DNA of 64,000 nucleotides, taken from assembly GCF_014212135.1 (NCBI RefSeq), contig NZ_JACJVQ010000003.1, forward strand, positions 1 through 64,000, written 5' to 3'. This DNA comes from Cohnella thailandensis (lineage in GTDB: Bacteria; Bacillota; Bacilli; Paenibacillales; Paenibacillaceae). A program made the position numbers and the translations under genes. The notes beneath the pieces were generated by a model, which worked only from the letters and a program-made list of their open reading frames with translations, ran no database searches and was not told the origin of the DNA. Positions 1-7,764 of this stretch are shown one piece after another. Within the stretch, counting starts at the first letter, position 1. Every line of letters begins with the position of its first letter.

Positions 1-55
1 TGTATTAGGCACGCCGCCAGCGTTCGTCCTGAGCCAGGATCAAACTCTCCATAAA
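1..55 (-). rRNA. rrs: 16S ribosomal RNA, 5' end only
   Basis: The reverse complement carries the conserved 16S 5' end, with AGAGTTTGATCCTGGCTCAG followed by the usual GACGAACGCTGGCGGC run. The gene starts near base 55, is read on the minus strand and leaves the window at base 1, so only about 55 bases are present. It lies downstream of bofA in the same direction, as in Bacillus, where bofA precedes an rRNA operon. Confidence 0.97.
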
Positions 56-218
56 GGGTAAACCTTTAGAAGAACCTTGAAGGCTCGTTCTGTACTGCTG
101 GTTTGTCTCGCAAGAACCGAAGCTCTCGCTCGACTTTATTTCATTACGCTCGATGTTCAGTTTTCAAGGAACAAGTTTGTTTCGTTTTTGTCGTTCGCTT
201 TTCAGCGGCGACCTTTAT

Positions 219-248
219 AATGTATCACATCGGGCAACCGCTTTGCAA
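219..248 (-). promoter_or_regulatory. rRNA operon promoter, proximal
   Basis: On the minus strand TTGCAA (248-243) and TACATT (224-219) are separated by 18 bases, about 160 bases before the 16S gene. The -10 region sits in the string TGTGATACATTA, which is repeated exactly in the distal promoter. The leader that follows holds the CCTTGAAAACTGAACA segment typical of Bacillales rRNA leaders (near 150-175). Confidence 0.7.
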
Positions 249-316
249 GAAGTAATTTATTCCATCTACTCTCTCGCTCGTTTATGTTGCCGCTGCGCCT
301 AACAGGCGCGGGATTT

Positions 317-346
317 AATGTATCACATTCGGCTATGCATCGTCAA
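317..346 (-). promoter_or_regulatory. rRNA operon promoter, distal
   Basis: On the minus strand TTGACG (346-341) and TACATT (322-317) are 18 bases apart. With the proximal copy this makes a tandem pair, the usual arrangement for Bacillales rRNA operons. It lies in the gap after the end of bofA. Confidence 0.7.
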
Positions 347-372
347 TCGCTTTTTTGTCATTTCGCCTCACT

Positions 373-639
373 TTACGACAAAAGAAGCTGCTGCATCCCA
401 TAAACAAGGCCGATTCCCGGCAAGCCAAGCACGGCAACAACCCCTACCGTAGCCGGATTGATCGGCATATACCATCCGGCCGCAAGTCCGGAGAAGTTAA
501 TCGCATAAATCGCTAACGCCGCTAACACAAGATGAGTCCCGAATCGGACGAACCAGCCTTTCGGCAGCTGCCTTCTTATCATTAGGAACATTAGCGAACC
601 GGAAGAGAGGAGCAATAGAGCCAGCCATAAGCTTTTCAT
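373..639 (-). CDS. bofA: Pro-sigma-K processing inhibitor BofA
   Basis: This is an 88-residue integral membrane protein with an N-terminal hydrophobic segment (about 3-20), a second one (about 33-53) and a C-terminal one (about 62-80). In Bacillus BofA sits in the outer forespore membrane and holds the SpoIVFB protease inactive until engulfment is complete, delaying sigma-K activation in the mother cell. Length, hydrophobic pattern and the ending LPGIGLVYGMQ fit the family. The start codon overlaps the stop of yaaL by four bases, so the two are translationally coupled, and the gene is followed by the rRNA operon as in B. subtilis. It is good evidence for an endospore former. Confidence 0.92.
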   Translation of the reverse strand: MKSLWLALLLLSSGSLMFLMIRRQLPKGWFVRFGTHLVLAALAIYAINFSGLAAGWYMPINPATVGVVAVLGLPGIGLVYGMQQLLLS

Positions 640-899
640 AGAACGGCCCTCTTTGCAATTCCGGCTTCATCCCCGGTTTCGCCCAACAACAGCTTGGCTT
701 CGCGAAGCAGAATATCCAGCTTTTTCTCAGCGGCTTCCAGCGTATAAATGGCATGGTCGATCCGATCGAATTCCACTACGTTCTCGAACAGACTCTGAGC
801 GATATCGCGTTCCTTGCGCGCCCGACGAATGTCTTCCTGCAAACGGAGCCTTGTTTCGTCCACGACTTCTTGCCTGCGCTTACGACCGATTCCCAGCAT
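636..899 (-). CDS. yaaL: YaaL family protein (DUF2508)
   Basis: This small, charged, soluble protein has 87 residues and is mostly predicted helix (residues 10-75), with no membrane segment. It matches the YaaL/DUF2508 family by size, by the conserved FDRIDHAIYTLEAAEKK region and by its place between recR and bofA. The biochemical role is not known. A good ribosome binding site (GGAGG, eight bases before the ATG) supports the start. The last four bases overlap the bofA start. Confidence 0.88.
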   Translation of the reverse strand: MLGIGRKRRQEVVDETRLRLQEDIRRARKERDIAQSLFENVVEFDRIDHAIYTLEAAEKKLDILLREAKLLLGETGDEAGIAKRAVL

Positions 900-1043
900 T
901 GCCGCAGCCTCCTTCTCAACAAACCGTCCGCCTTCAGGCAGACAACCTGTTAATAGATATATGTCCGCGAGGGAGGGCTTAGAATCCGGGACACAGAGAT
1001 CGAATGGGAGAATGAACGGAAACGTGCGCTTCGGGTGCCAACA

Positions 1044-1097
1044 AAGGAAAAGGGACCGATCCGGAAGTCAACCACCAATGACCTCCGGATCAGCCCC
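1044..1097 (-). terminator. Terminator of the dnaX-ybaB-recR operon
   Basis: Just after the recR stop the minus strand folds into a long hairpin, with GATCCGGAGGTCA pairing with TGACTTCCGGATC extended by GGG/CCC, then TTTTCCTTTG. It separates the dnaX-ybaB-recR unit from yaaL-bofA. Confidence 0.8.
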
Positions 1098-1101
1098 TAC
1101 C

Positions 1102-1701
1102 CTAATTGAGCTCGCGCCGGCCTTCCAGCGCTTTGGACAGCGTAACCTCGTCCGCGTATTCCAAATCTCCGCCCACCGGCAGCCCGTGGGCGATTCTCGT
1201 GACCTTGATGCCGAAGGGCTTCACCAGGCGGGACAGGTACATCGCCGTCGCTTCCCCTTCGATATTCGGGTTCGTTGCGAGAATGAGCTCCTGAACCCGT
1301 TCGTCGCTAAGCCTCTGGAGCAGCTCGGCGATCCGGATATCCTCCGGCCCGACTCCGTCCATAGGCGATATCGCGCCATGCAGGACGTGGTATTGACCCG
1401 TAAACTCCCGGGTCCTCTCCATCGCGACGAGGTCTTTCGCCTCTTGAACGACGCAGATCACGGAATGGTCTCTCGTCTTATCGGAACAGATTCGGCAAGG
1501 ATCCGTGTCCGTGATGTTGCAGCAGACCGAGCAGTAGGTCAGCTTTCTCTTCACGTTCACCAGCGCCTTGGCGAAATCAATCGTATCTTCTTCCTTCATC
1601 CTCAACACATGAAACGCCAGCCGAGCGGCCGTCTTCGGCCCGATCCCCGGCAGCCGCGAGAACGAATCGATAAGCTTGGCTATCGGTTCTGGATAGAACA
1701 A
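1102..1701 (-). CDS. recR: Recombination mediator protein RecR
   Basis: RecR works with RecF and RecO to load RecA on single-stranded DNA gaps. The 199-residue product has the helix-hairpin-helix ([17 protein letters not shown], about 15-31), a C4 zinc finger near residues 54-70 ([16 protein letters not shown]) and a Toprim domain with the EGEATAMYL motif. I chose the TTG at 1701 because it gives the family N-terminus ([13 protein letters not shown]), the usual length of about 198, and ten bases after a GAGGAG site; the earlier TTG at 1710 lies only one base after that site. It is co-directional with ybaB and dnaX, the standard order. Confidence 0.96.
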   Translation of the reverse strand: MFYPEPIAKLIDSFSRLPGIGPKTAARLAFHVLRMKEEDTIDFAKALVNVKRKLTYCSVCCNITDTDPCRICSDKTRDHSVICVVQEAKDLVAMERTREFTGQYHVLHGAISPMDGVGPEDIRIAELLQRLSDERVQELILATNPNIEGEATAMYLSRLVKPFGIKVTRIAHGLPVGGDLEYADEVTLSKALEGRRELN

Positions 1702-1777
1702 GGGCTTCAAACTCCTCTAATCTCATTCGGCCCACGCGCTCTTTGAGCAGCGCGTGGGCCGAATCGATTCTCGCATA

Positions 1778-2089
1778 TTAGAACAAACCAGGAATCTTCA
1801 GTCCGCCAGTGAACTTGCCCATGTCGCTGTTGGCCAGCTCGTCGGCCTTGCCCAAAGCATCGTTGACGGCCGTCAGAACGAGATCCTGCAGCATCTCGAC
1901 GTCTTCCGGATCGACCGCTTCCGGTTTGATGTTGATGCTAAGAACCTTCTTGTGGCCGTTGACTTGCACCGTCACGACCCCGCCGCCGGCGGAGCCTTCG
2001 ATCGTCTTGGTGCCCAGCTCCTCCTGAGCCTTGAGCATCTGCTCCTGCATCTTCTTCACTTGCTTCATCATTTGATTCATGTTGTTCAT
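1778..2089 (-). CDS. yaaK: YbaB/EbfC family nucleoid-associated protein
   Basis: YbaB/EbfC proteins are small homodimeric DNA-binding proteins associated with the nucleoid. This 103-residue protein has the Met/Gln-rich N-terminal helix ([18 protein letters not shown]), the central strand segment with [15 protein letters not shown] and the acidic C-terminal helix segment ([19 protein letters not shown]), all typical. An AGGAGG site nine bases before the ATG supports the start. It lies between dnaX and recR, the near-universal arrangement, implying co-transcription. Confidence 0.96.
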   Translation of the reverse strand: MNNMNQMMKQVKKMQEQMLKAQEELGTKTIEGSAGGGVVTVQVNGHKKVLSINIKPEAVDPEDVEMLQDLVLTAVNDALGKADELANSDMGKFTGGLKIPGLF

Positions 2090-2103
2090 GGGGTGTGGCC
2101 TCC

Positions 2104-3906
2104 TTATTCATCTCTTATGACTACCAATTCTTCTCCGAAAAGCTTATACGCTTCATCAACCAAAGGCTCGCTCGGCGGAGACGCGCCGTCCTCCGTCGCC
2201 AGCTGAAGCTCTTCCGGCTGGCCGGCTTGCGCCTGAGACCCTCCCGCCAACGCTTCCTGCCATTCCTTCTGCAGGGTGGTCGCCAGTTCCGTCGGATGAC
2301 CCATGACGGCCGTGAGCGCCTTCTCGATCACCTGCTTGTTGGCAGGCTTCTCCGTGGTCTCCCGGTGAATCGAATTCCTAAACGCCACGAGAACGGTATC
2401 GTCGGCATAAGCGACGGGCTCGCCGTCGACAAGCCATGCATGAACCGTTACCCGTTCTTCCTTGACGCGGGCCAGCACCTGAGGCCATTTGCCCATCGCC
2501 TGCAACGCCAGCTGAGAGCCTCGGGAAGCGACGAACGGATCCAGCTTGATCCGCTGCCTCGCCGCCTTCGGAGCCGAACCGGCTCCGGAGGAGCCGCGTC
2601 CGCCCCAGCCGTTGCCGCCTCCCCGAACGGCGGAACCGCCGCCGGACCGACCTCCCGAAGACGAATCCCCCTCGGAAGGAATCGCAATGCCGGAACGCTG
2701 CAGCTCTTCCAGCTTACGCTCCAGAGCAGCGACCTGACGCTGGAGCTGCTGAACCTCCGCGCCTCCGCCGCCGGCCGTAGCGCGCGAAGCCGCCGCTCCG
2801 GATGACGAGCCGTCCGCAGAGTTCGAATCGGTACACAGCTTAAGCAGCGCGATCTCGAACATCGTCTGCGGATGAGCGGCGTACTTCATCTCCGACTGGT
2901 ACCGATTCAACACATCAATAATAGCAAACAGTCGCTCTCTCGGGAATCCTTCGGCCATGCCTTTCAGCTCGGCCGGAGAAGCGACCCGGCCCGCGGAAGC
3001 CGACGCGGCCGGAGCCAGCTGCGCCAGAAGCAGGTCTCGGAAATAATGCATAAGCTGCTCCAAGCACTTATCCGCGCTCTTGCCGGCGCGCATCATCTCG
3101 TCGACTTCGGCGAGCACGGCCGAAGCGTTCGAATCGCGTACAGCCGCCGCCAGTCGGGAGAATTGCTCGGCAGGCAGGCCCCCCGTCGCTTCCGTCGCTC
3201 CCTGCAGGGTAACCCGTCCATCCGAGAAGGAAGAGATCTGGTCGAGCAGGCTAAGCGCGTCCCGCATTCCTCCGTCGGACAAGCGCGCTATATAAACAAG
3301 CGCTTCCTCCTCGGCTTCAATGCCTTCCTGGCGGCAAATCCCTTGCAGCCATTCCGCTTGCTCTTCCAACGACACCCTGCGGAACTCGAACCGCTGGCAC
3401 CGGGAGATGATCGTCGGCGGCAGCCGGTGCGGCTCCGTCGTCGCCAGCATGAACATGACGTGCGCCGGCGGCTCCTCGAGCGTCTTGAGCAGCGCATTGA
3501 ACGCTTCCGTCGTCAGCATGTGCACTTCGTCGATGATGTACACCTTGCGCCTGACTTCCGTCGGCGAATATTTGACTTTATCCCTTATATCGCGAATCTC
3601 TTCAACCCCGCGGTTGGAGGCCGCGTCAATCTCGACAACGTCCATGACGGCGCCTGCCGCGATTCTTCTGCAGGGCTCGCATTCGTTGCACGGCTCCGGA
3701 GTCGGGCCGCGTTCGCAGTTGACCGCCTTGGCCAGAAGCCGGGCCGCGCTCGTCTTCCCCGTTCCCCTCGGACCGCTGAACAGATAGGCGTGCGAGAGAC
3801 GATCCTCTCGAATCGCGTTCTGCAGCGTCTGTACGATGTGCTGCTGGCCGACCATATCATGGAAAGTTTGCGGGCGCCAGGCCCGGTATAGCGCAATATG
3901 GGCCAC
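2104..3906 (-). CDS. dnaX: DNA polymerase III subunit gamma/tau
   Basis: The DnaX clamp-loader ATPase loads the sliding clamp at the replication fork. In this 600-residue protein the Walker A motif is GPRGTGKTS (45-53), a zinc module uses Cys64, 73, 76 and 79, the Walker B/DEAD-like motif is IIDEVHM near 125, and the sensor SRC motif (IISRCQRF) follows. After about residue 365 comes a Ser/Gly/Ala-rich linker and then a C-terminal domain like tau domain V. The GTG at 3906 has a GGGAG site eight bases upstream. I found no obvious slippery heptamer for a gamma form. The gene leads the dnaX-ybaB-recR operon. Confidence 0.97.
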   Translation of the reverse strand: MAHIALYRAWRPQTFHDMVGQQHIVQTLQNAIREDRLSHAYLFSGPRGTGKTSAARLLAKAVNCERGPTPEPCNECEPCRRIAAGAVMDVVEIDAASNRGVEEIRDIRDKVKYSPTEVRRKVYIIDEVHMLTTEAFNALLKTLEEPPAHVMFMLATTEPHRLPPTIISRCQRFEFRRVSLEEQAEWLQGICRQEGIEAEEEALVYIARLSDGGMRDALSLLDQISSFSDGRVTLQGATEATGGLPAEQFSRLAAAVRDSNASAVLAEVDEMMRAGKSADKCLEQLMHYFRDLLLAQLAPAASASAGRVASPAELKGMAEGFPRERLFAIIDVLNRYQSEMKYAAHPQTMFEIALLKLCTDSNSADGSSSGAAASRATAGGGGAEVQQLQRQVAALERKLEELQRSGIAIPSEGDSSSGGRSGGGSAVRGGGNGWGGRGSSGAGSAPKAARQRIKLDPFVASRGSQLALQAMGKWPQVLARVKEERVTVHAWLVDGEPVAYADDTVLVAFRNSIHRETTEKPANKQVIEKALTAVMGHPTELATTLQKEWQEALAGGSQAQAGQPEELQLATEDGASPPSEPLVDEAYKLFGEELVVIRDE

Positions 3907-3942
3907 TTTATCCGCTCCCGTCGTATCATGGCTTTCTAATCA

Positions 3943-5130
3943 TTATACAACATCGAACGGAAGCGCTCCACCGAGTCCTGCCATCCGGCTATCCGATCGG
4001 GCCATGACCGGAATCGTAATCGTGAAGACGGATCCGTCCGGCCCGGTCGAAACCTGGATGCCTCCCCCCATCTCATGAACGATTCGGCGGCAGATGGACA
4101 AGCCGAGACCCGTTCCCTGTTCCTTCGTCGTAAAGAAGGGGTCGAAGATTCTCTCGAGATGGTCGCGGTCGATTCCCGGCCCCGTATCGATAATATCGAC
4201 CGTTACCTCCGTCGCGGAAGCCGCTTCCCTTCTCTCCCGAATCGTAAGAACGCCCCCCGTCCCCATGGCCTCGATCGCGTTTTTGCCCAAATTCAAGAAA
4301 ACCTGCTTCAGCATCTCCTTGTCCGCCAAGATGAGCGGCCCGTCCGGCCAAGACTCGTAGTGAAGCAAGACGCTGCGCATGACCGCTTCATTGCGGAGCA
4401 TGGGAAGCATGTCCTTGATGATGCTGCCGATGCGAACCGGGCTCAGCTTCACTTCCTTCGGCTTGCTAAGCAGAAGAATATCGTTCACGAGGCTGTTGAT
4501 TCTCTCCAACTCCGACATCACGATTTGCACAAAATCCTGTTCGCGGTGCATCTCCCGGTCGGATAAGGACTTGCTGAGCAGCTGCATGAACCCCTTGATG
4601 GCCGTAAGCGGATTCCGGATCTCGTGAGCCGTTCCGGCGGCAACCTCGCCGATCATCTTAAGCCGGTCGGAATGACGGATTTGCTCCTCCAATTGAATGA
4701 CCTGCGTGACGTCGCGGAACATGACATTCGCCCCGATCACGCGCCCTCCGTTCCACAAGGGGCTTCCGTCGAGCAGCCATTCCCTTCGGTTCCGCCCGGA
4801 TCCTATCGAATAGCTTCTCCCGCGAAAAGCGACTCCTTCCAGAAGATCGGCATCAATGGGAAAAGGCGCCTCGCCCGAGCCCCGAACCGCTTCCTCGAGC
4901 GTCAGGTTCAGCAATTCCATCCGATTCTTGCGCAGCATCCGGCAAATCACGGAAGAGGCTTCCGTAATCCGAAGCTTGGAGTCAAGCAGCAGCACCCCCG
5001 TATTCTCGTCTTCCAGAATGCTCTCCAGCAGCCTCTCCGTAATGCTCGCTTCGCGAATGTCCCCCTTCGCCTTCAACAGATCGTTGCTGTACGCGAGTCT
5101 GCGCCTATCGATATCGTCCGAGCCGCGCAT
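3943..5130 (-). CDS. PAS-domain sensor histidine kinase (soluble)
   Basis: This 395-residue kinase has no membrane segment. Residues about 35-145 form a PAS-like sensor (DENTGVLLLDSKLRITEAS), followed by a dimerisation/phosphoacceptor domain with the H-box AHEIRNPLTAIKG (His169), an N-box (NLGKNAIEAM), the G1 motif DTGPGI, an F-box (DPFFTTK) and the G2 motif GTGLGLS. It resembles the soluble PAS kinases feeding the sporulation phosphorelay (KinA/KinE type), and spo0F lies 7 kb away, but no response regulator is adjacent, so the partner is inferred. The start is constrained by an in-frame stop nine bases upstream, with GGGAGG twelve bases before the ATG. It lies between SRP RNA and dnaX, which are adjacent in B. 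subtilis. Confidence 0.9.
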   Translation of the reverse strand: MRGSDDIDRRRLAYSNDLLKAKGDIREASITERLLESILEDENTGVLLLDSKLRITEASSVICRMLRKNRMELLNLTLEEAVRGSGEAPFPIDADLLEGVAFRGRSYSIGSGRNRREWLLDGSPLWNGGRVIGANVMFRDVTQVIQLEEQIRHSDRLKMIGEVAAGTAHEIRNPLTAIKGFMQLLSKSLSDREMHREQDFVQIVMSELERINSLVNDILLLSKPKEVKLSPVRIGSIIKDMLPMLRNEAVMRSVLLHYESWPDGPLILADKEMLKQVFLNLGKNAIEAMGTGGVLTIRERREAASATEVTVDIIDTGPGIDRDHLERIFDPFFTTKEQGTGLGLSICRRIVHEMGGGIQVSTGPDGSVFTITIPVMARSDSRMAGLGGALPFDVV

Positions 5131-5179
5131 GGTCCATAGTCACCTCCCAGTCTTCGCAATAAAAAGTCATGAAACGACA

Positions 5180-5222
5180 AAAAAACATCTCCGCGCAGTA
5201 GATAATCTACGCTGAGATGTTT
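5180..5222 (-). terminator. Terminator after SRP RNA
   Basis: On the minus strand AAACATCTC and GAGATGTTT are the ends of an imperfect hairpin with an inner GTAGAT/ATCTAC pairing, followed by a run of seven T. It lies about 50 bases past the predicted SRP RNA 3' end and before the histidine kinase gene, so it should end the SRP transcript. Confidence 0.75.
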
Positions 5223-5274
5223 TATCTGAAGTAGTTGAGGATTAAGGTTGCGCGATAATATTTAAAATCGATAA

Positions 5275-5545
5275 GGACCGTGCACCTGTCCCCGATCGTT
5301 GCCATCCAGCCGGACATGCTGGCCTTGCTCCTTCAGGGCTGCCCTTCAACACAAGAACGTGACCACTTACGGCTGCTTCCTTCCGGACCTGACCGGGTTC
5401 ATGGGCGTCCCTTGCGAAGGACCCTGCTATCGACACAACGCCAAACACGCCGGAACCTGCGTGACAAGACCTCAAACAGGAATTCAACCTCGCTATAGCG
5501 GATTGCGAGTTACAGGGCACCGCTACCTCCCCGTCTAGCACGGCA
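5275..5545 (-). ncRNA. scr: Signal recognition particle RNA (scRNA, Bacillus type)
   Basis: The minus strand carries the SRP domain IV signature GGTCAGGTCCGGAAGGAAGC and, about 150 bases upstream, the Alu-domain 5' segment GGGGAGGTAGCGGTGCCCTG typical of the long Bacillus scRNA. The RNA pairs with Ffh to target membrane proteins and carries the Alu domain lacking in short proteobacterial 4.5S RNA. Ends were placed from the promoter (start near 5545) and the known length of about 271 bases, so they may be off by a few bases. It precedes dnaX, as in B. subtilis, with one extra gene between. Confidence 0.95.
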
Positions 5546-5551
5546 TGACCT

Positions 5552-5580
5552 AGTATAACGAATTCCGGTCGTTAACGCAA
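5552..5580 (-). promoter_or_regulatory. Promoter of SRP RNA
   Basis: On the minus strand TTGCGT (5580-5575) and TATACT (5557-5552) are exactly 17 bases apart. The predicted start, about seven bases on, coincides with the conserved 5' end of the SRP RNA. Confidence 0.85.
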
Positions 5581-5635
5581 CCGAAGGGAACGATTCCCTC
5601 TCCTTCGCTCCGTCGACGCCTTCCGTTTCCCGTCG

Positions 5636-6058
5636 TTATCTTGCCGAAGTGACGTGAATCGTATACCGCGGGAAGTTAAAGCGAAGGACCGAAGCCGCTT
5701 GACGCTCTACCGTCGCGACCTCTCTTTGCGCAACCCCGCGGTCGAGCTTGATCGTTACGTAAGCGTCCGCGCCGTTAAAGGTCACGCTGCTGCCCGCGAC
5801 TCCGGGCACATCCCGAATGGACTGCTGGATGAGCCGAGCATCGTTTTTGTAGCTTAGCGCCATATGCCGGCCGGGGATGCGAGGATAGCTGTTCGTTCTG
5901 CCCAGATAGCCGTCGTTACCGTAATTTTGCGTCTTGATGCTGCTCGACCCGTTGGCGTTGTTGTTATTGTTGTTGGTGCAGCCGGCTTGAACGCCGATAA
6001 TCGCGATCGACAGCGCCGCGGTTGCCGCAATCCGCCTTATGCTTCGGTGTGTAGACAT
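5636..6058 (-). CDS. YhcN/YlaJ-type sporulation lipoprotein
   Basis: This 140-residue protein has a lipoprotein signal peptide (RRIAATAALSIAIIGVQAGC, lipobox ending at Cys26), then an Asn-rich linker and a C-terminal domain of about 85 residues with alternating strands and helices (DARLIQQSIRDVPGV, DAYVTIKLD), as in YhcN/YlaJ lipoproteins of spores. Expression during sporulation is known for that family; here it is inferred. The Shine-Dalgarno sequence (GGGAGG, eight bases before the ATG) lies inside the 3' arm of a terminator-like hairpin following rpmE, so access to it may be gated. Confidence 0.82.
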   Translation of the reverse strand: MSTHRSIRRIAATAALSIAIIGVQAGCTNNNNNNANGSSSIKTQNYGNDGYLGRTNSYPRIPGRHMALSYKNDARLIQQSIRDVPGVAGSSVTFNGADAYVTIKLDRGVAQREVATVERQAASVLRFNFPRYTIHVTSAR

Positions 6059-6100
6059 GAAAAAAACCTCCCTTTATCCCGTAGGATGTTAAGGGAGGTC
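6059..6100 (-). terminator. rpmE terminator overlapping the ribosome binding site of the lipoprotein gene
   Basis: On the minus strand ACCTCCCTT (6099-6091) pairs with AAGGGAGGT (6074-6066), with an inner ATCC/GGAT pairing, and seven T follow directly. It sits 20 bases after the rpmE stop and ends at the ATG of the lipoprotein gene. The 3' arm contains that gene's GGGAGG site. Confidence 0.85.
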
Positions 6101-6120
6101 TATTTCTATACCGCACAATC

Positions 6121-6318
6121 TTATATGCCGTATTTTTTCTTGAACTTATCGATACGACCGCCGGCATCCAGGAACTTCTGTTTGCCCGTGAAGAACGGAT
6201 GGCATGCCGAGCAAATTTCGACGCGGATGTTCGGACGAACCGAACCCGTTTCGAACGTATTGCCGCAAGCGCACGTTGCCGTCGTCACATGGTACTTCGG
6301 TTGAATGGCCTCTTTCAA
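6121..6318 (-). CDS. rpmE: 50S ribosomal protein L31 (zinc-binding type)
   Basis: The first residues from the chosen start read [13 protein letters not shown], the family N-terminus. The four cysteines (CACGNTF and CSACHPFF) mark the zinc-containing form, which can be displaced under zinc limitation in Bacillus. The product has 65 residues, the usual length. I chose the TTG at 6318 because AGAAAGAAGG lies about eight bases upstream; the longer reading frame to 6372 adds 18 residues that the family lacks. rpmE downstream of rho is the standard Firmicutes order, though a radical SAM gene intervenes here. Confidence 0.95.
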   Translation of the reverse strand: MKEAIQPKYHVTTATCACGNTFETGSVRPNIRVEICSACHPFFTGKQKFLDAGGRIDKFKKKYGI

Positions 6319-6380
6319 TGCGTTCACCTTCTTTCTGCCCTGGAACTCATGCGGAACCAGAGTATTAGACACATAAACGG

Positions 6381-6410
6381 ATTATAGCACGACAAGCATC
6401 GGATTAACAA
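6381..6410 (-). promoter_or_regulatory. rpmE promoter
   Basis: On the minus strand TTGTTA (6410-6405) and TATAAT (6386-6381) are 18 bases apart, about 60 bases before the rpmE start. This gives rpmE its own transcript, separate from rho. Confidence 0.65.
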
Positions 6411-6472
6411 CAGGCGGCCCGCGTTAATTTTTGTCTCGTTCCCCATCCCTCGGCCATATCGGCACGCATGGT

Positions 6473-7729
6473 TCAGCGCCCCGATTGCGTAACCGGCGGG
6501 ATGTGCGTGTACGAGCCGATCACTACGTCCGGCAGCTCCTCGCGAAAGATCTCGAGCAGCGTCTTCATGCCGTAAATCTCGCCTTGCGCCTTCGGAATCA
6601 GATTCAGGTACGCTTCCGGATCGATGTTCAGGTTGCGCATCTGAATAAGCTTGAGCCCCGTTCGCCTCGCGAAGCCAATCATCGCTTCGATTTCTTCCTC
6701 CCGGTCCGTAACGCCGGGGAAGACGAGATAGTTGATCGAAGTGTAGACTCCTTTGTCGGTCGCATACTTCAGGGACTTCTCCACATTGGCGAGCGTGTAG
6801 CCGCGCGGACGGTAGTACGCATTGTAATGATCGTCCAGCGCGCTGATGGTGCTGACCCGCATCAAGTCGAGACCGGCGTCCACGATCGCGCGCATGTGGT
6901 CCGTAAGCCCGGCATTCGTGTTGATGTTGATATAGCCCATCGAAGTCTGGGCGCGTACCCGCTTGATCGCTTCCACGATCGTCTTAGCCTGCGTCGACGG
7001 CTCGCCTTCGCAGCCTTGCCCGAAGCTGATAATGGATTCGGGCGTGCGGAGATGCTCGAGCATGATCTCCGTCACTTCGTCCACCGTCGGCTTGAATTGA
7101 AGCCGCGTCTGCGGGGAGACGAAGCCGCTGTCCTCCGGCTGCTCGGAGATGCAGCCGAAGCAGCCCGCGTTGCAAGCGAAGCTCACCGGGACCCCGCCTT
7201 CCCAACGCTGCAGGAAAGTATTCGAAGAAGTCAGGCACTCGTAGCCGAGCGCGCAGTTGGACAAATGCCGGTACAGCCGATTGTCCGGGTACTTCTCCAA
7301 CAGCCTCTCCACTCCGCGCCGAACTTCGCCGCGATCGCAATTCTCGGGGTTCCACTTCTCCGGGTTGTCCGTTTGGCCGGCCGCCACGTAGAAGCCGCCG
7401 TCTTTCCAGACGACAGCCGTGTACCCGAAGAGCGGAAACGCCTGCGACTTGTCCGTCTTCGAGTAGCCGGGCACGTAATAACGCGTATAGCCCTGCGGAA
7501 GCAGCGCTCCGACGGCGTGATAGTTGCCGGGCAGCGGAACCATCTTGCCGGTCTTCGGATCCATGCCGACGGCGCGCGTGTTCGGAAGCCCGACCAGGGT
7601 CGCGCCGGGAGGAAGCGGAATCAGGTCGTCCTCCAGAAGCTCGACGAGATCGTCCCCGCTCCGTCCCACCCCGTACAGCTCGGAATGATCGTATACATTA
7701 TCCTTATCATCTGCGTAAACCAGATGCAT
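6473..7729 (-). CDS. Radical SAM protein of unknown substrate
   Basis: A 418-residue radical SAM enzyme. The cluster-binding motif CNAGCFGC (CxxxCxxC) lies near residue 181, and the GGE-like segment reads FGQGCEGEP. The first 170 residues form a separate N-terminal domain starting MHLVYADDKDNVYDHSELYG. Similar proteins occur next to rho in Bacilli, but I know of no assigned reaction. The gene begins 35 bases after the rho stop, so it is probably co-transcribed with rho. A GGGG site nine bases upstream supports the ATG. Confidence 0.88.
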   Translation of the reverse strand: MHLVYADDKDNVYDHSELYGVGRSGDDLVELLEDDLIPLPPGATLVGLPNTRAVGMDPKTGKMVPLPGNYHAVGALLPQGYTRYYVPGYSKTDKSQAFPLFGYTAVVWKDGGFYVAAGQTDNPEKWNPENCDRGEVRRGVERLLEKYPDNRLYRHLSNCALGYECLTSSNTFLQRWEGGVPVSFACNAGCFGCISEQPEDSGFVSPQTRLQFKPTVDEVTEIMLEHLRTPESIISFGQGCEGEPSTQAKTIVEAIKRVRAQTSMGYININTNAGLTDHMRAIVDAGLDLMRVSTISALDDHYNAYYRPRGYTLANVEKSLKYATDKGVYTSINYLVFPGVTDREEEIEAMIGFARRTGLKLIQMRNLNIDPEAYLNLIPKAQGEIYGMKTLLEIFREELPDVVIGSYTHIPPVTQSGR

Positions 7730-7764
7730 CGTTCATTGCCCCTCTCTCTTGCCCGCCCGACGGA

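Noticed and set aside
2104-3906. Programmed frameshift in dnaX giving a gamma form
   Set aside because: I found no A-rich slippery heptamer followed by a stem in the linker region.
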